Notes: generated from the sequence alone by a model not told the origin. A stretch of 64,000 bases of DNA from Ensifer adhaerens (GCF_020035535.1 NZ_CP083349.1:186001-250000); one strand, 5' to 3'. Shown: positions 7,963-17,154, numbered from the stretch's first letter. A program made the numbers and translations.

Positions 7963-9023
7963 TCGAGGCGGCTGTCGCGGATGTCGCGGATCGAGTTGAG
8001 CCGTTCGCGGTCGCAGAGATCGGAAAGACCACGCACAATACGGCCGGGCAGCGCGGGGCCCTCATAGACCATGCAGGAATAGAGCTGGACCAGATCGGCG
8101 CCGGCGCGGATCTTCTCCGCTGCGGTCTCGGCCGAACCGACGCCGCCGACGCCGATGATCGGCAGGTTCGGTCCGACGCGCTTGCGCATACGGGCAAGCA
8201 CTGCCGTCGACTTCTCGAAGAGCGGCCGGCCGGAGAGGCCGCCGGCTTCCTTCGCTTGGGTCTGATCCTTCAGGCCTTCGCGCGAAAGCGTCGTGTTGGA
8301 GACGATCAGACCATCGAGATTGTGGGCGAGCACTTCGGCTGCGATGTCATCCATGCCCTCTTCCGTCAGATCGGGCGCGATCTTCAGGAATACCGGAACA
8401 TAGCGGCTGCTGCTGCGGGCTTCCTCGTCGCGAGCCGAGAGCACGGCCGATAGCAGGGCGGCGAGGCTCTCACGCGCCTGCAGGTCGCGCAGGCCGGGCG
8501 TGTTGGGCGAAGAGATGTTGGCGGTGAAATAGCGGGCGACCGAGTAGAAGGCGTGGATGCCGTTCACATAATCGGCAATGCGGTCGGCACTGTCCTTGTT
8601 GGCGCCGATATTCACGCCGATCAGCGCATTGCGCGAGCAGGCCTTGAGCCGCGCCAGCGCCGCGCCATGGCCCTCATTGTTGAAGCCCAGCCGGTTGATG
8701 ACGGCCTCGTCCTCGACCAGCCGGAAGATGCGTGGCTTGTCGTTGCCGGACTGCGGCTTCGGCGTGACCGTGCCGATCTCGGTGAACCCGAAACCGATCT
8801 TCAGCAGCGCTTCCGGCACCTCGGCATTTTTGTCGTAGCCGGCGGCCATGCCGATCGGGTTCGGGAACTCGATGCCCGCGACCGTCTGGGACAGCCGCTT
8901 GTCGGCCTTGGCGGGACAACTCGGCACGAGCCCGGTCTTCAACGCCTTGATCGAGAGGCCGTGCGCGGCCTCCGGATCGAACAGGAAGAGGCCACGGCGG
9001 GCGAGATTGGTAAGCGGGTTCAT
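7938..9023 (-). CDS. pyrD: Dihydroorotate dehydrogenase (quinone), class 2
   Basis: A 361-residue FMN enzyme that oxidises dihydroorotate to orotate in pyrimidine synthesis, passing electrons to membrane quinone. Class 2 features are the N-terminal amphipathic membrane helix (LARRGLFLFDPEAAHGLSIKAL), the FMN-binding GMAAGYDKNAEVPEALL, the catalytic region NISSPNTPGLRDLQ with the base serine, and C-terminal GVGGVGSAETAAEKIRAGA. Length matches the family. The start overlaps the DUF952 gene by an ATGA junction, so the two form an operon. Confidence 0.96.
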   Translation of the reverse strand: MNPLTNLARRGLFLFDPEAAHGLSIKALKTGLVPSCPAKADKRLSQTVAGIEFPNPIGMAAGYDKNAEVPEALLKIGFGFTEIGTVTPKPQSGNDKPRIFRLVEDEAVINRLGFNNEGHGAALARLKACSRNALIGVNIGANKDSADRIADYVNGIHAFYSVARYFTANISSPNTPGLRDLQARESLAALLSAVLSARDEEARSSSRYVPVFLKIAPDLTEEGMDDIAAEVLAHNLDGLIVSNTTLSREGLKDQTQAKEAGGLSGRPLFEKSTAVLARMRKRVGPNLPIIGVGGVGSAETAAEKIRAGADLVQLYSCMVYEGPALPGRIVRGLSDLCDRERLNSIRDIRDSRLDYWAGRKV

Positions 9024-9367
9024 GCGTCAAGTTCCGGGAAGATATGCGAGCCATCGGCACCGAGCGGCAGGGGCTTTTCCCAAACCACGGCGGAGAGGAA
9101 GAGGGGGGCGTAGAGATGCGGAAAGAGGGCGCCACCGCGCGAAGGTTCGTAGACCAGCTCCTCTCCGAGCGCGTCGCCATCGACGGCGACCAGCAGCAGG
9201 TCTTCCTGTCCTTCGAAATAGCGCGCCGCCGTCTCGACGACCTGCTCGCCGGTCGAAAAATGGACGTAACCGTCGGCGAGATCGACGGGCGCGCCGTCGA
9301 AGCGCCCGCTGCGCTTGGCTTCCTGCCACAGCGAGGCCGGAACGATCTTGTAGATGATGGAACCCAT
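9020..9367 (-). CDS. DUF952 family protein
   Basis: A 115-residue cytosolic protein starting MGSIIYKIVPASLWQEAK. It carries family hallmarks: DGYVHFSTGEQVVETAARYF, then LLLVAVDGDALGEELVYEPSRGGALFPHLY. DUF952 resembles ADP-ribosyl-transferase-like folds, but its function is not established. Its stop overlaps the pyrD start, an arrangement often seen in Rhizobiales. I chose ATG 9367 because the longer frame from 9592 adds an unrelated Arg/Pro-rich leader. Confidence 0.88.
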   Translation of the reverse strand: MGSIIYKIVPASLWQEAKRSGRFDGAPVDLADGYVHFSTGEQVVETAARYFEGQEDLLLVAVDGDALGEELVYEPSRGGALFPHLYAPLFLSAVVWEKPLPLGADGSHIFPELDA

Positions 9368-9536
9368 TGTGCCCGTCTGTCCCCGTAATCTTCTGTCGTG
9401 GCCTTGCCGCAAATATCGGCGATTGTCCATCGCAGAAGGACGTCGATTCGCGCATAATCGGTGGTGAAGATCGATTTCGCTCATCCCGTTCATGTGCCGG
9501 ACGTCATCTGGCAAGGACCGCAACGGAGAGGACGTC

Positions 9537-9956
9537 ATGAGAAAAGCAACTGTCGCACTTCTGATTGGTGCCGGCTTGGCATTCGCCGGCATCGCCTCGG
9601 CGCAGGATCCGGCGCCCGGCCGCTATAGTATGCAGAAATCCGAGACCGGTATCGCCCGTCTCGACACGCAAACCGGCGAAGTGTCACTCTGCCAGGAAAG
9701 GAACGGCGAACTCGTCTGCCGCATGGCAGCGGACGAACGCTCTGCGCTCGAGCTGGAGATCGACCTCCTGACCAAACGGGTGGAGACCTTGGAAAAGGCC
9801 GTCAAATCCGGTGATAGCGTCGCGAAACGGGACCTTCCGACCGACGAAGAGATTGACCGGACAATGGGCATCATGGAAAGAATGATGCGTAAGTTCATGG
9901 ATATCGTGAAGGATCTCGAAGGCAGCGACCCCGCGACGGAGCCGCAGAAGACCTGA
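9537..9956 (+). CDS. Conserved secreted protein of unknown function
   Basis: A 139-residue protein with a clean Sec signal peptide, RKATVALLIGAGLAFAGIASA, probably cut after ASA. The mature part starts with a short globular segment containing two cysteines (SLCQERNGELVCRMAAD) that could form a disulfide. A predicted coiled coil follows (ERSALELEIDLLTKRVETLEKAV), then an acidic tail rich in methionine (MGIMERMMRKFM). This looks like a periplasmic structural or adaptor protein widespread in rhizobia. Start ATG 9537 has GAGAGGACGTC before it. No enzymatic motif seen. Confidence 0.75.
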   Translation: MRKATVALLIGAGLAFAGIASAQDPAPGRYSMQKSETGIARLDTQTGEVSLCQERNGELVCRMAADERSALELEIDLLTKRVETLEKAVKSGDSVAKRDLPTDEEIDRTMGIMERMMRKFMDIVKDLEGSDPATEPQKT

Positions 9957-10037
9957 GACGCCGGATCGGCCATGCGGAATGCGGATCGGCGCGTGGAGGC
10001 GTGCAGGTCGCAGACCGGGCTCTTGGGAGGGAGCGAC

Positions 10038-10688
10038 ATGACGCCGGACATGACCATCATCATCGCGGACGATCATCCGCTGTTTCGTGGCGCCATGCGC
10101 CAGGCCCTCAGCGGCATGGACGGCGCGCCTGCCATCGTCGAGGCAGGCGATTTCGCAGCCGCGCGCAAGGCTGCTGCCGATTATCCGGATGCCGATCTCC
10201 TGCTGCTGGACCTGACCATGCCCGGCGTCAGCGGCCTCTCGGGCCTGATTGCGCTTCGCGCCGAGTTTCCGAGCCTGCCGGTCATGGTGGTTTCGGCCCA
10301 CGACGATCCGGCAACGATCCACCGCGCGCTCGATCTTGGCGCCTCCGGCTTCCTGTCGAAGTCGGCCGGTATCGAGGAAATCCGTGAAGGTATCGAGAAG
10401 GTGATGGCCGGCGAGGTCTTCGTGCCGGCGGGTTATGACCAAACACAGGAATACGAACCGGAAGTCGCCGATCTGCTGCAGCGGTTGCAGACGCTGACGC
10501 CGCAGCAGTCGCGTGTTCTCAGCATGCTGGGTGAGGGGCTGCTCAACAAGCAGATCGCCTATGAGCTCGGTGTCTCCGAGGCAACCATCAAGGCGCATGT
10601 CTCGGCGATCCTGTTGAAGCTGAATGTCGACAGCCGCACCCAGGCGGTCATCCAGCTTTCCAAGATAGGCACCGTCGCCGCGGCCTGA
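10038..10688 (+). CDS. LuxR/NarL-type response regulator
   Basis: A 216-residue two-component response regulator. The receiver domain has the acid pair in IIIADDHPLFRGAM, the phospho-acceptor Asp in DLLLLDLTMPGVSG, the switch Ser in VMVVSAHDDPAT and the Lys in GFLSKSAG. The C-terminal LuxR helix-turn-helix reads LTPQQSRVLSMLGEGLLNKQIAYELGVSEATIKAHVSAIL. GGGAGG before ATG 10038 supports that start over 9972. The gene converges on the hybrid kinase 58 bases away, so that kinase is the likely partner. Confidence 0.93.
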   Translation: MTPDMTIIIADDHPLFRGAMRQALSGMDGAPAIVEAGDFAAARKAAADYPDADLLLLDLTMPGVSGLSGLIALRAEFPSLPVMVVSAHDDPATIHRALDLGASGFLSKSAGIEEIREGIEKVMAGEVFVPAGYDQTQEYEPEVADLLQRLQTLTPQQSRVLSMLGEGLLNKQIAYELGVSEATIKAHVSAILLKLNVDSRTQAVIQLSKIGTVAAA

Positions 10689-10746
10689 GGCGGTTGACCT
10701 AGCGCTGCAGCCATTTTCTTCTATCGCCGGCGCACCGCCGACGCGC

Positions 10747-13700
10747 TCATTCAGCAGCCGTTCGCGCCGCAGTCGAAAGTTGCGTCAGCCACGCCCGCAT
10801 CGCTGCCGGTCGCACCGGCTTGTTCTGGACCGAGACGCCGTCGCGCTCGGCCGCGGCGCGTACTTCCGGAGTGCGATCCGCCGTCACCAGCAAGGCCGGA
10901 ATCGCCTCACCCGCGCATAGCCGGATCTTTGCAATTGCCTCGATGCCCGTTCCATCGTCGAGGTGGTAGTCGGCGATAACAGCGTGCGGCTTTTCGGCCG
11001 GCTGTGCGGCCATCTCGGCGCAGGCGGCAACCGATTCAACCGTGCTGACGACGCAGCCCCAGCCGGACAGCAGCACCTTCATGCCCTCGAGGATGCGCGG
11101 CTCATTGTCGATGCAGAGCACACGCAGGCCGTTGAGCGCCTCGCTTGCCTTGCTGGGAACGACCGGGCGGACGCCGACCCGTTCGCCGGCGCTGATGTCC
11201 AGCGGCAATGTCACCTTGAAGCCGGTGCCCTTGCCCGGTGTCGATTGCAGGCTGACCGGATGGTTGAGCACGCGCGAGATGCGATCGACGATCGAAAGGC
11301 CGAGGCCGAGGCCGGAAGCCGTGCGCGCACCCTCATCGAGCCGGGCGAACTCCTTGAAGACCGTGCGGAATTTTGAGGATGGAATACCGATGCCGGAATC
11401 GAGCACCTCGATCGTCGCCATCGCACCATGCCTGCGCACGCCGACCAGCACCTTGCCGGTGAGCGTATATTTAATCGCGTTGGAAACGAGGTTCTGGACC
11501 ACGCGTCGAAGCAGGTTCGGATCGCTGCGCACCGTGAGCGAGGTCGGCATGACCACCAGTTCGAGATCCTTCGCGCGGGCGATCGGCGCGAAATCGGTCT
11601 CGACGCGGCGGAGCAGGTCGTTGAGCGGCACGGATTGCAGCCGCGGCTTCATGGCGCCGGTGTCGAGGCGTGAGATGTCGAGCACGGCGCCGAGAATGGC
11701 TTCGACCGATTCCAGCGAGGAATCGATGTTCTCGACCAATGTGCTGTCATCGGAATCGCCGAGCCGCTCGACCAGCGAGGAGGAGTAGAGCCGGGCGGCA
11801 TTGAGCGGCTGCAGGATGTCGTGGCCGGCCGCTGCGAAGAACCGCGTCTTGCCGATATTGGCCTCTTCCGCGGCAGCCCGTGCTTCGGCGAGCTCCCGGT
11901 TCACGCGGGTCAGCTCGCCAGTACGCTCCTCGACGCGCAGTTCCAAAGTCTCGTTCGCCTGTTTCAGCGCCATGTCGGCGGCAACGCGCTGGGTGATGTC
12001 GGTATAGGTGGTGACGATGCCCTTGTCGGGCATGGCGTTGGTACGCACTTCGATGATGCGCTCGCCATTGCCAAGTTCGAGCAGGAAGGGTTTGTCGAGT
12101 GTCAGGAAGTTGGCGATCAGCCCCTTTTCCTGATCCTTGCGGATATCGCCGCGCTTGGTGAGGATCGAGACGATATCGGCAAGCGGGAAGCCCACCTGGC
12201 CGGCGGCTTCAGGCAAGTCGAGAAGCTGGCGGAAGCGCCGGTTCCAGATGATCAGGTTGTTGGCATTGTCGAAGACGGCAATGCCCTGGTCCATCTGCGA
12301 GAGTGCCGTCTGCAGCATATCCTGATTGTACTGCAGCGCCTCGCTTGCCTGGTCGAGCAGCCACGCGGTGTCCGACGACGTGTCGTCGCCGCGCTGCAGG
12401 ACGAGCGAAAGCACCAGACGCGCCGAGGATGAGCCGATGGCGCTGCCGAGCAACTGCTCGGAAAAATGCACGACCGCCATGTCGGCCGGCGCGTTGTCGT
12501 CCAGCCAGCGGCCGGACTGGCGCTCATAGGTGTGGAACGAGCGCTGCATGCGCTCGGTGCCCATGTAGCGGCCGATCGTCGCCTTGAGATCGCGCACCGT
12601 GACCTTGGTCTTGCGACCGCGGAAGGTGCCCTCGGTGCGCGACCGCCGGGTGATGAAGATGCCGGCCTGGAAGCGCTCGATCGGCTTTGGTGTCCGCGTC
12701 AGCGACGCCAGCACATAGGCGCTGCAGTTGACGAGCAGGCTCAGCGTCGTGGCATTGACCAGCGGGTCGGCGCCGGGACCCGAGAACAGGTCGGTAAATG
12801 GCAGCAGGAAGCTTAGGACCGTTGCCGCGACCTGGGAATTGTCCGGTCCGCCGAGGCTCGGCAGGAACAGCAGATAGGCCCAGACGAAGAAACCGGAGAC
12901 CATGCCGGTGATCGCGCCGCGCGCATTCGCCTGGCGCCAGACGAGGCCGCCGAGCATGGCCGGCGCCATCTGGGAGATGGCGACGAAAGACAATAGCCCG
13001 AGCGAAGCAAGCCCGGCGCTGATATCGGCGGAGCGGTAATAGCCGTAACCGAGCAGGAGCACGACGAAGATCGCCGAGCGGCGGATGTTGAGAAGCGTCC
13101 CAGCAAGGTTTTCCTGCAAGCCTCCGCGCTGGCTGAGATTGCGGCGCAGGAAAACCGGCATGACGATGTCGTTGGAAATCATGATCGACAGCGCCACCGA
13201 CGCGACGATCACCATGGCCGTCGCTGCCGAGAAACCGCCAATGAAGGTAATCAGCGTCAGGAGCGGCAGGCCGTTGGCGAGTGGCAGGGTCAAGAGGTAA
13301 AGGTCCGCGTCCCCCGAGCCCGAGAAGGTGAGGAGTCCGGCAATCGCGATCGGCAGCACAAAGAGATTGATGGCGACCAGATAAAGCGGGAAGAGAATGC
13401 CGGCGGTCCGAAGTTCTCCGTCCGTGCGGTTTTCGACGACGGTGACGTGAAATTGGCGCGGTAGCATGATCACCGCGAAGGCCGAGGTGACGATCAGCAG
13501 GATCCATCGCGCCGTCGGGGTCTCGTAGGACAGTGCCGATTGTACCGCCGGGCTTTCGGTGGCCAGCGACCAGAGATGCGCCGGGCCGTTGAAAATGACG
13601 AAGACGATGTAGAAGCCGGCAGTGACGAGTGCCACGAGTTTGACGAGCGACTCCATCGCGATCGCCAGGATCAGCCCGTCCTGGTGCTCCGTCGCGTCGG

Positions 13701-14250
13701 TGTGGCGCGTGCCGAAGACGATGGCGAAGCAGGCGAGAAACAGGGTCACGAGCAGCGGCAGGTCGATGAAGCTCTGCCCGGCGCCGATGCCGTAGTCGCT
13801 GGTGTTGATCATCGCCGCGACAGAACTCGAAATCGCCTTGAGTTGCAGCGCGATGTAGGGGATGGCGCCGACCAGCGAGATCAGCGCGACGATTGCTGCC
13901 ACGGCCGGGTTCTTGCCGTAGCGCGCGGCGATGAAGTCGGCGACCGAGGTCAGTTTCTCTGTCTTGGCAAGGCGGATGATCTTGCGGATCAGCGGCATGC
14001 CCAGCGTGAACATCAGGATCGGCCCGATATAGATACCGGTGAATTCAAGCCCGCGCTCGGCCGCAAGCCCGATACCGCCGAAATAGGTCCAGGACGTGCA
14101 ATAGATCGCAAGGCTGAGGGCATAGACGAGCGGTCTGCCTTTCAGCGCAGCGCTTTTCCTCCTGGCCCGCCGGTCGCCATAGCTCGCGACTGCAAACAGC
14201 AGCAGCAGATAGGCGAAGGCCGAGGCAAAGATGACCGAACCCGAAAGCAT
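10747..14250 (-). CDS. Hybrid sensor histidine kinase with sodium/solute symporter-like sensor and receiver domain
   Basis: An 1167-residue inner-membrane protein. Residues about 1-510 form 12 or 13 hydrophobic helices related to the sodium:solute symporter family (YALSLAIYCTSWTYFGGIGL; LRTAGILFPLYLVAINLFVLP). Next come a linker, a PAS domain (LSQMDQGIAVFDNANNLIIWNRRF), a coiled coil, the H-box AAAGHDILQPLNAARLYSSS, the N-box NLVSNAIKYT, G-boxes DSGIGIP and GLGLGLSIV, and a C-terminal receiver with phospho-acceptor Asp in AVIADYHLDDGTG. This matches the CbrA/PutP-kinase family, where a transporter-like domain senses or imports a nutrient. The kinase converges on the LuxR-type regulator. Substrate unknown. 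Confidence 0.93.
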   Translation of the reverse strand: MLSGSVIFASAFAYLLLLFAVASYGDRRARRKSAALKGRPLVYALSLAIYCTSWTYFGGIGLAAERGLEFTGIYIGPILMFTLGMPLIRKIIRLAKTEKLTSVADFIAARYGKNPAVAAIVALISLVGAIPYIALQLKAISSSVAAMINTSDYGIGAGQSFIDLPLLVTLFLACFAIVFGTRHTDATEHQDGLILAIAMESLVKLVALVTAGFYIVFVIFNGPAHLWSLATESPAVQSALSYETPTARWILLIVTSAFAVIMLPRQFHVTVVENRTDGELRTAGILFPLYLVAINLFVLPIAIAGLLTFSGSGDADLYLLTLPLANGLPLLTLITFIGGFSAATAMVIVASVALSIMISNDIVMPVFLRRNLSQRGGLQENLAGTLLNIRRSAIFVVLLLGYGYYRSADISAGLASLGLLSFVAISQMAPAMLGGLVWRQANARGAITGMVSGFFVWAYLLFLPSLGGPDNSQVAATVLSFLLPFTDLFSGPGADPLVNATTLSLLVNCSAYVLASLTRTPKPIERFQAGIFITRRSRTEGTFRGRKTKVTVRDLKATIGRYMGTERMQRSFHTYERQSGRWLDDNAPADMAVVHFSEQLLGSAIGSSSARLVLSLVLQRGDDTSSDTAWLLDQASEALQYNQDMLQTALSQMDQGIAVFDNANNLIIWNRRFRQLLDLPEAAGQVGFPLADIVSILTKRGDIRKDQEKGLIANFLTLDKPFLLELGNGERIIEVRTNAMPDKGIVTTYTDITQRVAADMALKQANETLELRVEERTGELTRVNRELAEARAAAEEANIGKTRFFAAAGHDILQPLNAARLYSSSLVERLGDSDDSTLVENIDSSLESVEAILGAVLDISRLDTGAMKPRLQSVPLNDLLRRVETDFAPIARAKDLELVVMPTSLTVRSDPNLLRRVVQNLVSNAIKYTLTGKVLVGVRRHGAMATIEVLDSGIGIPSSKFRTVFKEFARLDEGARTASGLGLGLSIVDRISRVLNHPVSLQSTPGKGTGFKVTLPLDISAGERVGVRPVVPSKASEALNGLRVLCIDNEPRILEGMKVLLSGWGCVVSTVESVAACAEMAAQPAEKPHAVIADYHLDDGTGIEAIAKIRLCAGEAIPALLVTADRTPEVRAAAERDGVSVQNKPVRPAAMRAWLTQLSTAARTAAE

Positions 14251-14510
14251 GCCTCATTCCTCCGACACGAAGCATAGGACAAGTCCGTCAGGTTGAGAAT
14301 TGCCCCGCGCATGAGTCTTAAGTCCAAGGCGCTGCTAGAGAAAATGCGCTCTCGGGTGCGGCGGGGTTTCGGTCCTTCTTTTCGCAGGCGCGATTTGACC
14401 AAAGCAAAGAAAGGTTTTCTCGCTGCCCGCTTTGGTTTAGTTTCCGTAAACGGTTGCAGCGCGGGACAGCGCCGGCGGTCGCTTTCAACGGGGATAAAAC
14501 GGAGAGACGT

Positions 14511-14939
14511 ATGCTGAATGAGTTCAAGGAGTTTATTGCCCGCGGGAACGTGATGGATCTCGCGGTCGGTGTCATCATCGGCGCCGCCTTCAACAAGATC
14601 GTGACGTCGGTCGTCGAAGACCTCGTGATGCCGATTGTTGGTGCGCTCACCGGCGGTGGTTTCGATTTCTCCAATTACTTCGTCCCGCTCTCCGCCAATG
14701 TGACCGCGACGTCTCTCGCCGCTGCCCGTCAGCAGGGCGCGGTGTTTGCCTATGGCAACTTCATCACCGTGCTCATCAACTTCCTGATCCTTGCCTGGAT
14801 CATCTTCCTGATGATCAAGGCCGTGAACCGCATGCGCACCTCGCTCGAAAAGCAGAAGGAAGCAGCACCGGCCGCTCCGCCGGCGGAAGACATCCAGCTT
14901 CTCTCCGAAATCCGCGACCTGTTGAAGCAGCGCGCCTGA
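14511..14939 (+). CDS. mscL: Large-conductance mechanosensitive channel
   Basis: A 142-residue inner-membrane channel that opens on hypo-osmotic shock. It begins [20 protein letters not shown], the highly conserved amphipathic N-helix and first pore helix. The second helix is [20 protein letters not shown], and the C-terminal helix ends [15 protein letters not shown]. Length matches E. coli MscL (136). ATG 14511 follows GGAGAGACGT and is preferred to the upstream 14454 frame. A stem-loop (14949-14974) follows the stop. Confidence 0.96.
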   Translation: MLNEFKEFIARGNVMDLAVGVIIGAAFNKIVTSVVEDLVMPIVGALTGGGFDFSNYFVPLSANVTATSLAAARQQGAVFAYGNFITVLINFLILAWIIFLMIKAVNRMRTSLEKQKEAAPAAPPAEDIQLLSEIRDLLKQRA

Positions 14940-14948
14940 GCCATTTCT

Positions 14949-14974
14949 CGCGGCCTCGGCCAACCGGGGCCGCG
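14949..14974 (+). terminator. Stem-loop after mscL
   Basis: CGCGGCCTCGG (14949-14959) pairs with CCGGGGCCGCG (14964-14974) over a CCAA loop with one G-T pair. No T-tract follows, so it may end transcription weakly or protect the 3' end. Confidence 0.4.
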
Positions 14975-15146
14975 AAACATCACAGAAATCGATAAACCGG
15001 TCAGATAAAGTCGCGTGATCGCTCACGCGAAAGCGGCTAGAAGCGATGGACAGTCTGGAGCGGGCCATTTCCGCTCTAATCCATTGGAATCTTTCGCGAT
15101 GATCTCGGGCGATCCGGCCGGGACCGTCGCGCGTCCGGAGCCCGTC

Positions 15147-16313
15147 ATGACCATCCTCAGCACCATCAGCCCCCGCGCTCTTGCGGCGCCCGAAAGCGGT
15201 ATCGTCGAGGTGGTGAACTATGCCCGCGGGCGTGACGGCCTGATTCCGCTCTGGGTCGGCGAAGGCGATCTGCCGACGCCTGCCTTCATCAGTGACGCGG
15301 CGCGCGAGGCGCTTGTCGCCGGCGAGACCTTCTACACCTGGCAGCGCGGCATCCCGCCACTGCGCGAGGCGCTGGCGCGCTACTACCAGAGGCGCTTCCA
15401 GAAAAGCCTTTCGCCCGAAAACTTCTACGTCGTCGGCTCCGGCATGCAGGCGATCAAGCTCTCGATCGAGGCGATCGCCTCGCCGGGTGACGAGATGGTG
15501 CTATTGACGCCGGCATGGCCGAACTTTGCCGCCGCCGCCGATCTCTCCGGCGTCCGTCCGGTTTCGGTCGAGCTGCGCTTCGAACACGGTAAATGGCAGC
15601 TCGATCTCGATCGACTGGAAGCGGCAATCGGACCGAAGACCAGGGCGCTGTTCATCAACACGCCGTCGAACCCGACCGGCTGGACCGCGACCCGCGAAGA
15701 ACTGGCCGCGATCCTCGCGCTCGCGCGCAAGCACGGCCTCTGGATCATCGCCGACGAGATCTACGCCCTCTACTACTATGCCGGTACCCGCGCGCCGTCC
15801 TTCCTGGACGTCATGGAAGAGGGCGACCGTATCCTCTTCGTCAATTCCTTCTCGAAGAACTGGTCGATGACCGGCTGGCGTGTCGGCTGGATCGTCGCGC
15901 CTCCGGAGATGGGCCAGGTGCTGGAAAATCTGGTGCAATATTCGACGTCGGGTGTTGCCCAGTTCATGCAGCGCGGCGCCGTCGTTGCGCTCGACGAGGG
16001 CGATGCCTTCCTGGACGCGAATGTCGCCAAGGCGACGAAAAACCGTGACGTCTTCTGCGATGCGCTGATTGCCACCAACCGGGTGGAAACGCTGAAGCCC
16101 GACGGCGCGCTCTACGCGTTCCTGAAGATCGATGGCGTTACGGATTCGCGTGCGGCGGCGATCGATATCGTCGACAAGACTGGCGTCGGCCTGGCGCCGG
16201 GCACCGCCTTCGGCGACGGTGGTTCGCTGTTCATGCGCGCCTGTTTCCTGCGCGATCCGGCTCAGGTGAAGGAAGCCGCAGACCGCCTGCAGCGCTATAT
16301 CCTTGGCGGCTGA
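15147..16313 (+). CDS. Class I/II pyridoxal-phosphate aminotransferase
   Basis: A 388-residue fold-type I aminotransferase of the aspartate/aromatic subgroup. Visible features are the N-terminal WVGEGDLPTPAFISDAA, the PLP phosphate region VGSGMQAIKLSIEAIASPGD, the substrate loop FINTPSNPTGWTATREEL with the ring-stacking region IIADEIYALYYY, the Schiff-base Lys in FVNSFSKNWSMTGWRVGW, and the carboxylate-binding Arg near FMRACFLRDP. I place the start at ATG 15147 (MTILSTISP); ATG 15099 and GTG 15015 are in-frame alternatives. It converges with chorismate mutase; substrate not assignable. Confidence 0.88.
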   Translation: MTILSTISPRALAAPESGIVEVVNYARGRDGLIPLWVGEGDLPTPAFISDAAREALVAGETFYTWQRGIPPLREALARYYQRRFQKSLSPENFYVVGSGMQAIKLSIEAIASPGDEMVLLTPAWPNFAAAADLSGVRPVSVELRFEHGKWQLDLDRLEAAIGPKTRALFINTPSNPTGWTATREELAAILALARKHGLWIIADEIYALYYYAGTRAPSFLDVMEEGDRILFVNSFSKNWSMTGWRVGWIVAPPEMGQVLENLVQYSTSGVAQFMQRGAVVALDEGDAFLDANVAKATKNRDVFCDALIATNRVETLKPDGALYAFLKIDGVTDSRAAAIDIVDKTGVGLAPGTAFGDGGSLFMRACFLRDPAQVKEAADRLQRYILGG

Positions 16314-16340
16314 CGCCGGGGCGCGTGACCGAAGAGGCGA

Positions 16341-16649
16341 CTATTCGTCGCCGGTCTCGCCCAGAACTTTCTGTTCATGGGCAATCGCATGGCCAATCAG
16401 CCGCGCCCAGATATCCTCGTAGAAATCGGGGTCGAGATTGAAGTTCGCGGCGTTCTTGCGGGCGTTCTCGCGCACTTCCATGACGCGCGCCGGGATATCC
16501 GCCTTCAGCTTCAGCGGCGCCTTGATCTCGGCTGCCCGGTCGATATAGCCCCAGCGTTCGGCAAACAGCGTCATCAGTGCCTCATCGAGCCGGTCGATTT
16601 CGGCACGCACATCGGCCATGGTTTCGCATTGCGCGGGGGTCTTCTGCAT
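16341..16649 (-). CDS. Chorismate mutase, AroQ class
   Basis: A 102-residue monofunctional AroQ-fold enzyme that rearranges chorismate to prephenate for Phe/Tyr synthesis. It starts MQKTPAQCETMADVRAEIDR, and helix 1 contains the catalytic Arg of the VRAEIDRLDEALMTLFAERW segment. The conserved Lys of AAEIKAPLKLKADIPAR and the helix DPDFYEDIWARLIGHAIAHE complete the active site. The length is typical of small proteobacterial AroQ proteins. The start at 16649 is preferred to 16763 because the extra 38 residues are Arg/Gly/Pro-rich and non-conserved. Confidence 0.9.
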   Translation of the reverse strand: MQKTPAQCETMADVRAEIDRLDEALMTLFAERWGYIDRAAEIKAPLKLKADIPARVMEVRENARKNAANFNLDPDFYEDIWARLIGHAIAHEQKVLGETGDE

Positions 16650-16867
16650 CTGTCTCGTCCGATTGCCTGGGGTCCGACCGTTTCGGCCGAGCGCAGATCC
16701 AGGGCGTTCGAGCGTCCCTCGGCTCTCAGTAAGCGGGGCGCCCTTGCGGCGCACTGCTAACAAACGGCGAGCTTTCTGAGAAGGGGCAACAGGGTCGCAC
16801 TGTGGGACGTCACCACTCCGAAAGGAGGGGGAAAGATACGCAGGCGGCTGAGCGCGGGGTGGTCACC

Positions 16868-16936
16868 TCAGCAGGCGATCGCTTTGCAGGGGAGGAGGGT
16901 GCGGTCCTGTCTCCGTCTGCGGCGATCGCCTGCTGA
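16868..16936. repeat. Perfect 15-base inverted repeat, possible structured RNA
   Basis: TCAGCAGGCGATCGC (16868-16882) recurs as its exact reverse complement at 16922-16936, enclosing 39 purine-then-pyrimidine-rich bases (including GGGGAGGAGGG) that can pair further. The GC content and perfection suggest a folded RNA or a two-site protein target. No T-tract flanks it. Confidence 0.55.
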
Positions 16937-16987
16937 CGTGTTTAGAGAAGTTAGCCGGCCAAGCTTGAGCGAGGCTTTATAGAGCGG

Positions 16988-17019
16988 AAAAACTCCGCGC
17001 GGGCTTCTGCCTCCCGCGC
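16988..17019 (-). terminator. Rho-independent terminator of the cyd operon
   Basis: On the minus strand GCGCGGG (17019-17013) pairs with CCCGCGC (17003-16997) and is followed by GGAG and TTTTT (16992-16988). It lies just after the DUF2474 gene, where the operon should end. Confidence 0.65.
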
Positions 17020-17037
17020 TGAATTTATGTGATTCGG

Positions 17038-17154
17038 TCACGTTCCGATCATCAGCTTGATCGCAAGGCCGACGAGGGTGACGGCCGCCACCCCCGCACA
17101 CCAGAGGCCGACGAACCAGAGAAGCTTGCGGCCGGTACCCGTCTCGCTGGTCAA
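17038..17154 (-). CDS. DUF2474 small subunit-like protein of bd-type oxidase
   Basis: A 38-residue single-pass membrane protein, LTSETGTGRKLLWFVGLWCA followed by GVAAVTLVGLAIKLM. It matches the DUF2474 pattern of tiny proteins encoded after cyanide-insensitive-type cytochrome bd genes, probably equivalent in role to CydX, which stabilises the oxidase. The only sensible start is TTG 17154, which overlaps the cydB stop (TTGA), implying translational coupling. A terminator follows. Confidence 0.75.
   Translation of the reverse strand: MTSETGTGRKLLWFVGLWCAGVAAVTLVGLAIKLMIGT

Larger units (their letters stand above)
16650..17037. other. 388-base gene-free region with a strong inverted repeat
   Basis: No convincing gene lies between the chorismate mutase start and the DUF2474 stop. 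It holds the promoter side of the chorismate mutase gene, a perfect 15-base inverted repeat (16868-16936) and the cyd operon terminator (16988-17019). Confidence 0.6.

Noticed and set aside
16868..16936. Inverted repeat considered as a miniature transposon
   Set aside because: Only 69 bases in total, no target-site duplication seen at the ends and no related copy in this window; a structured RNA or binding site is more likely.
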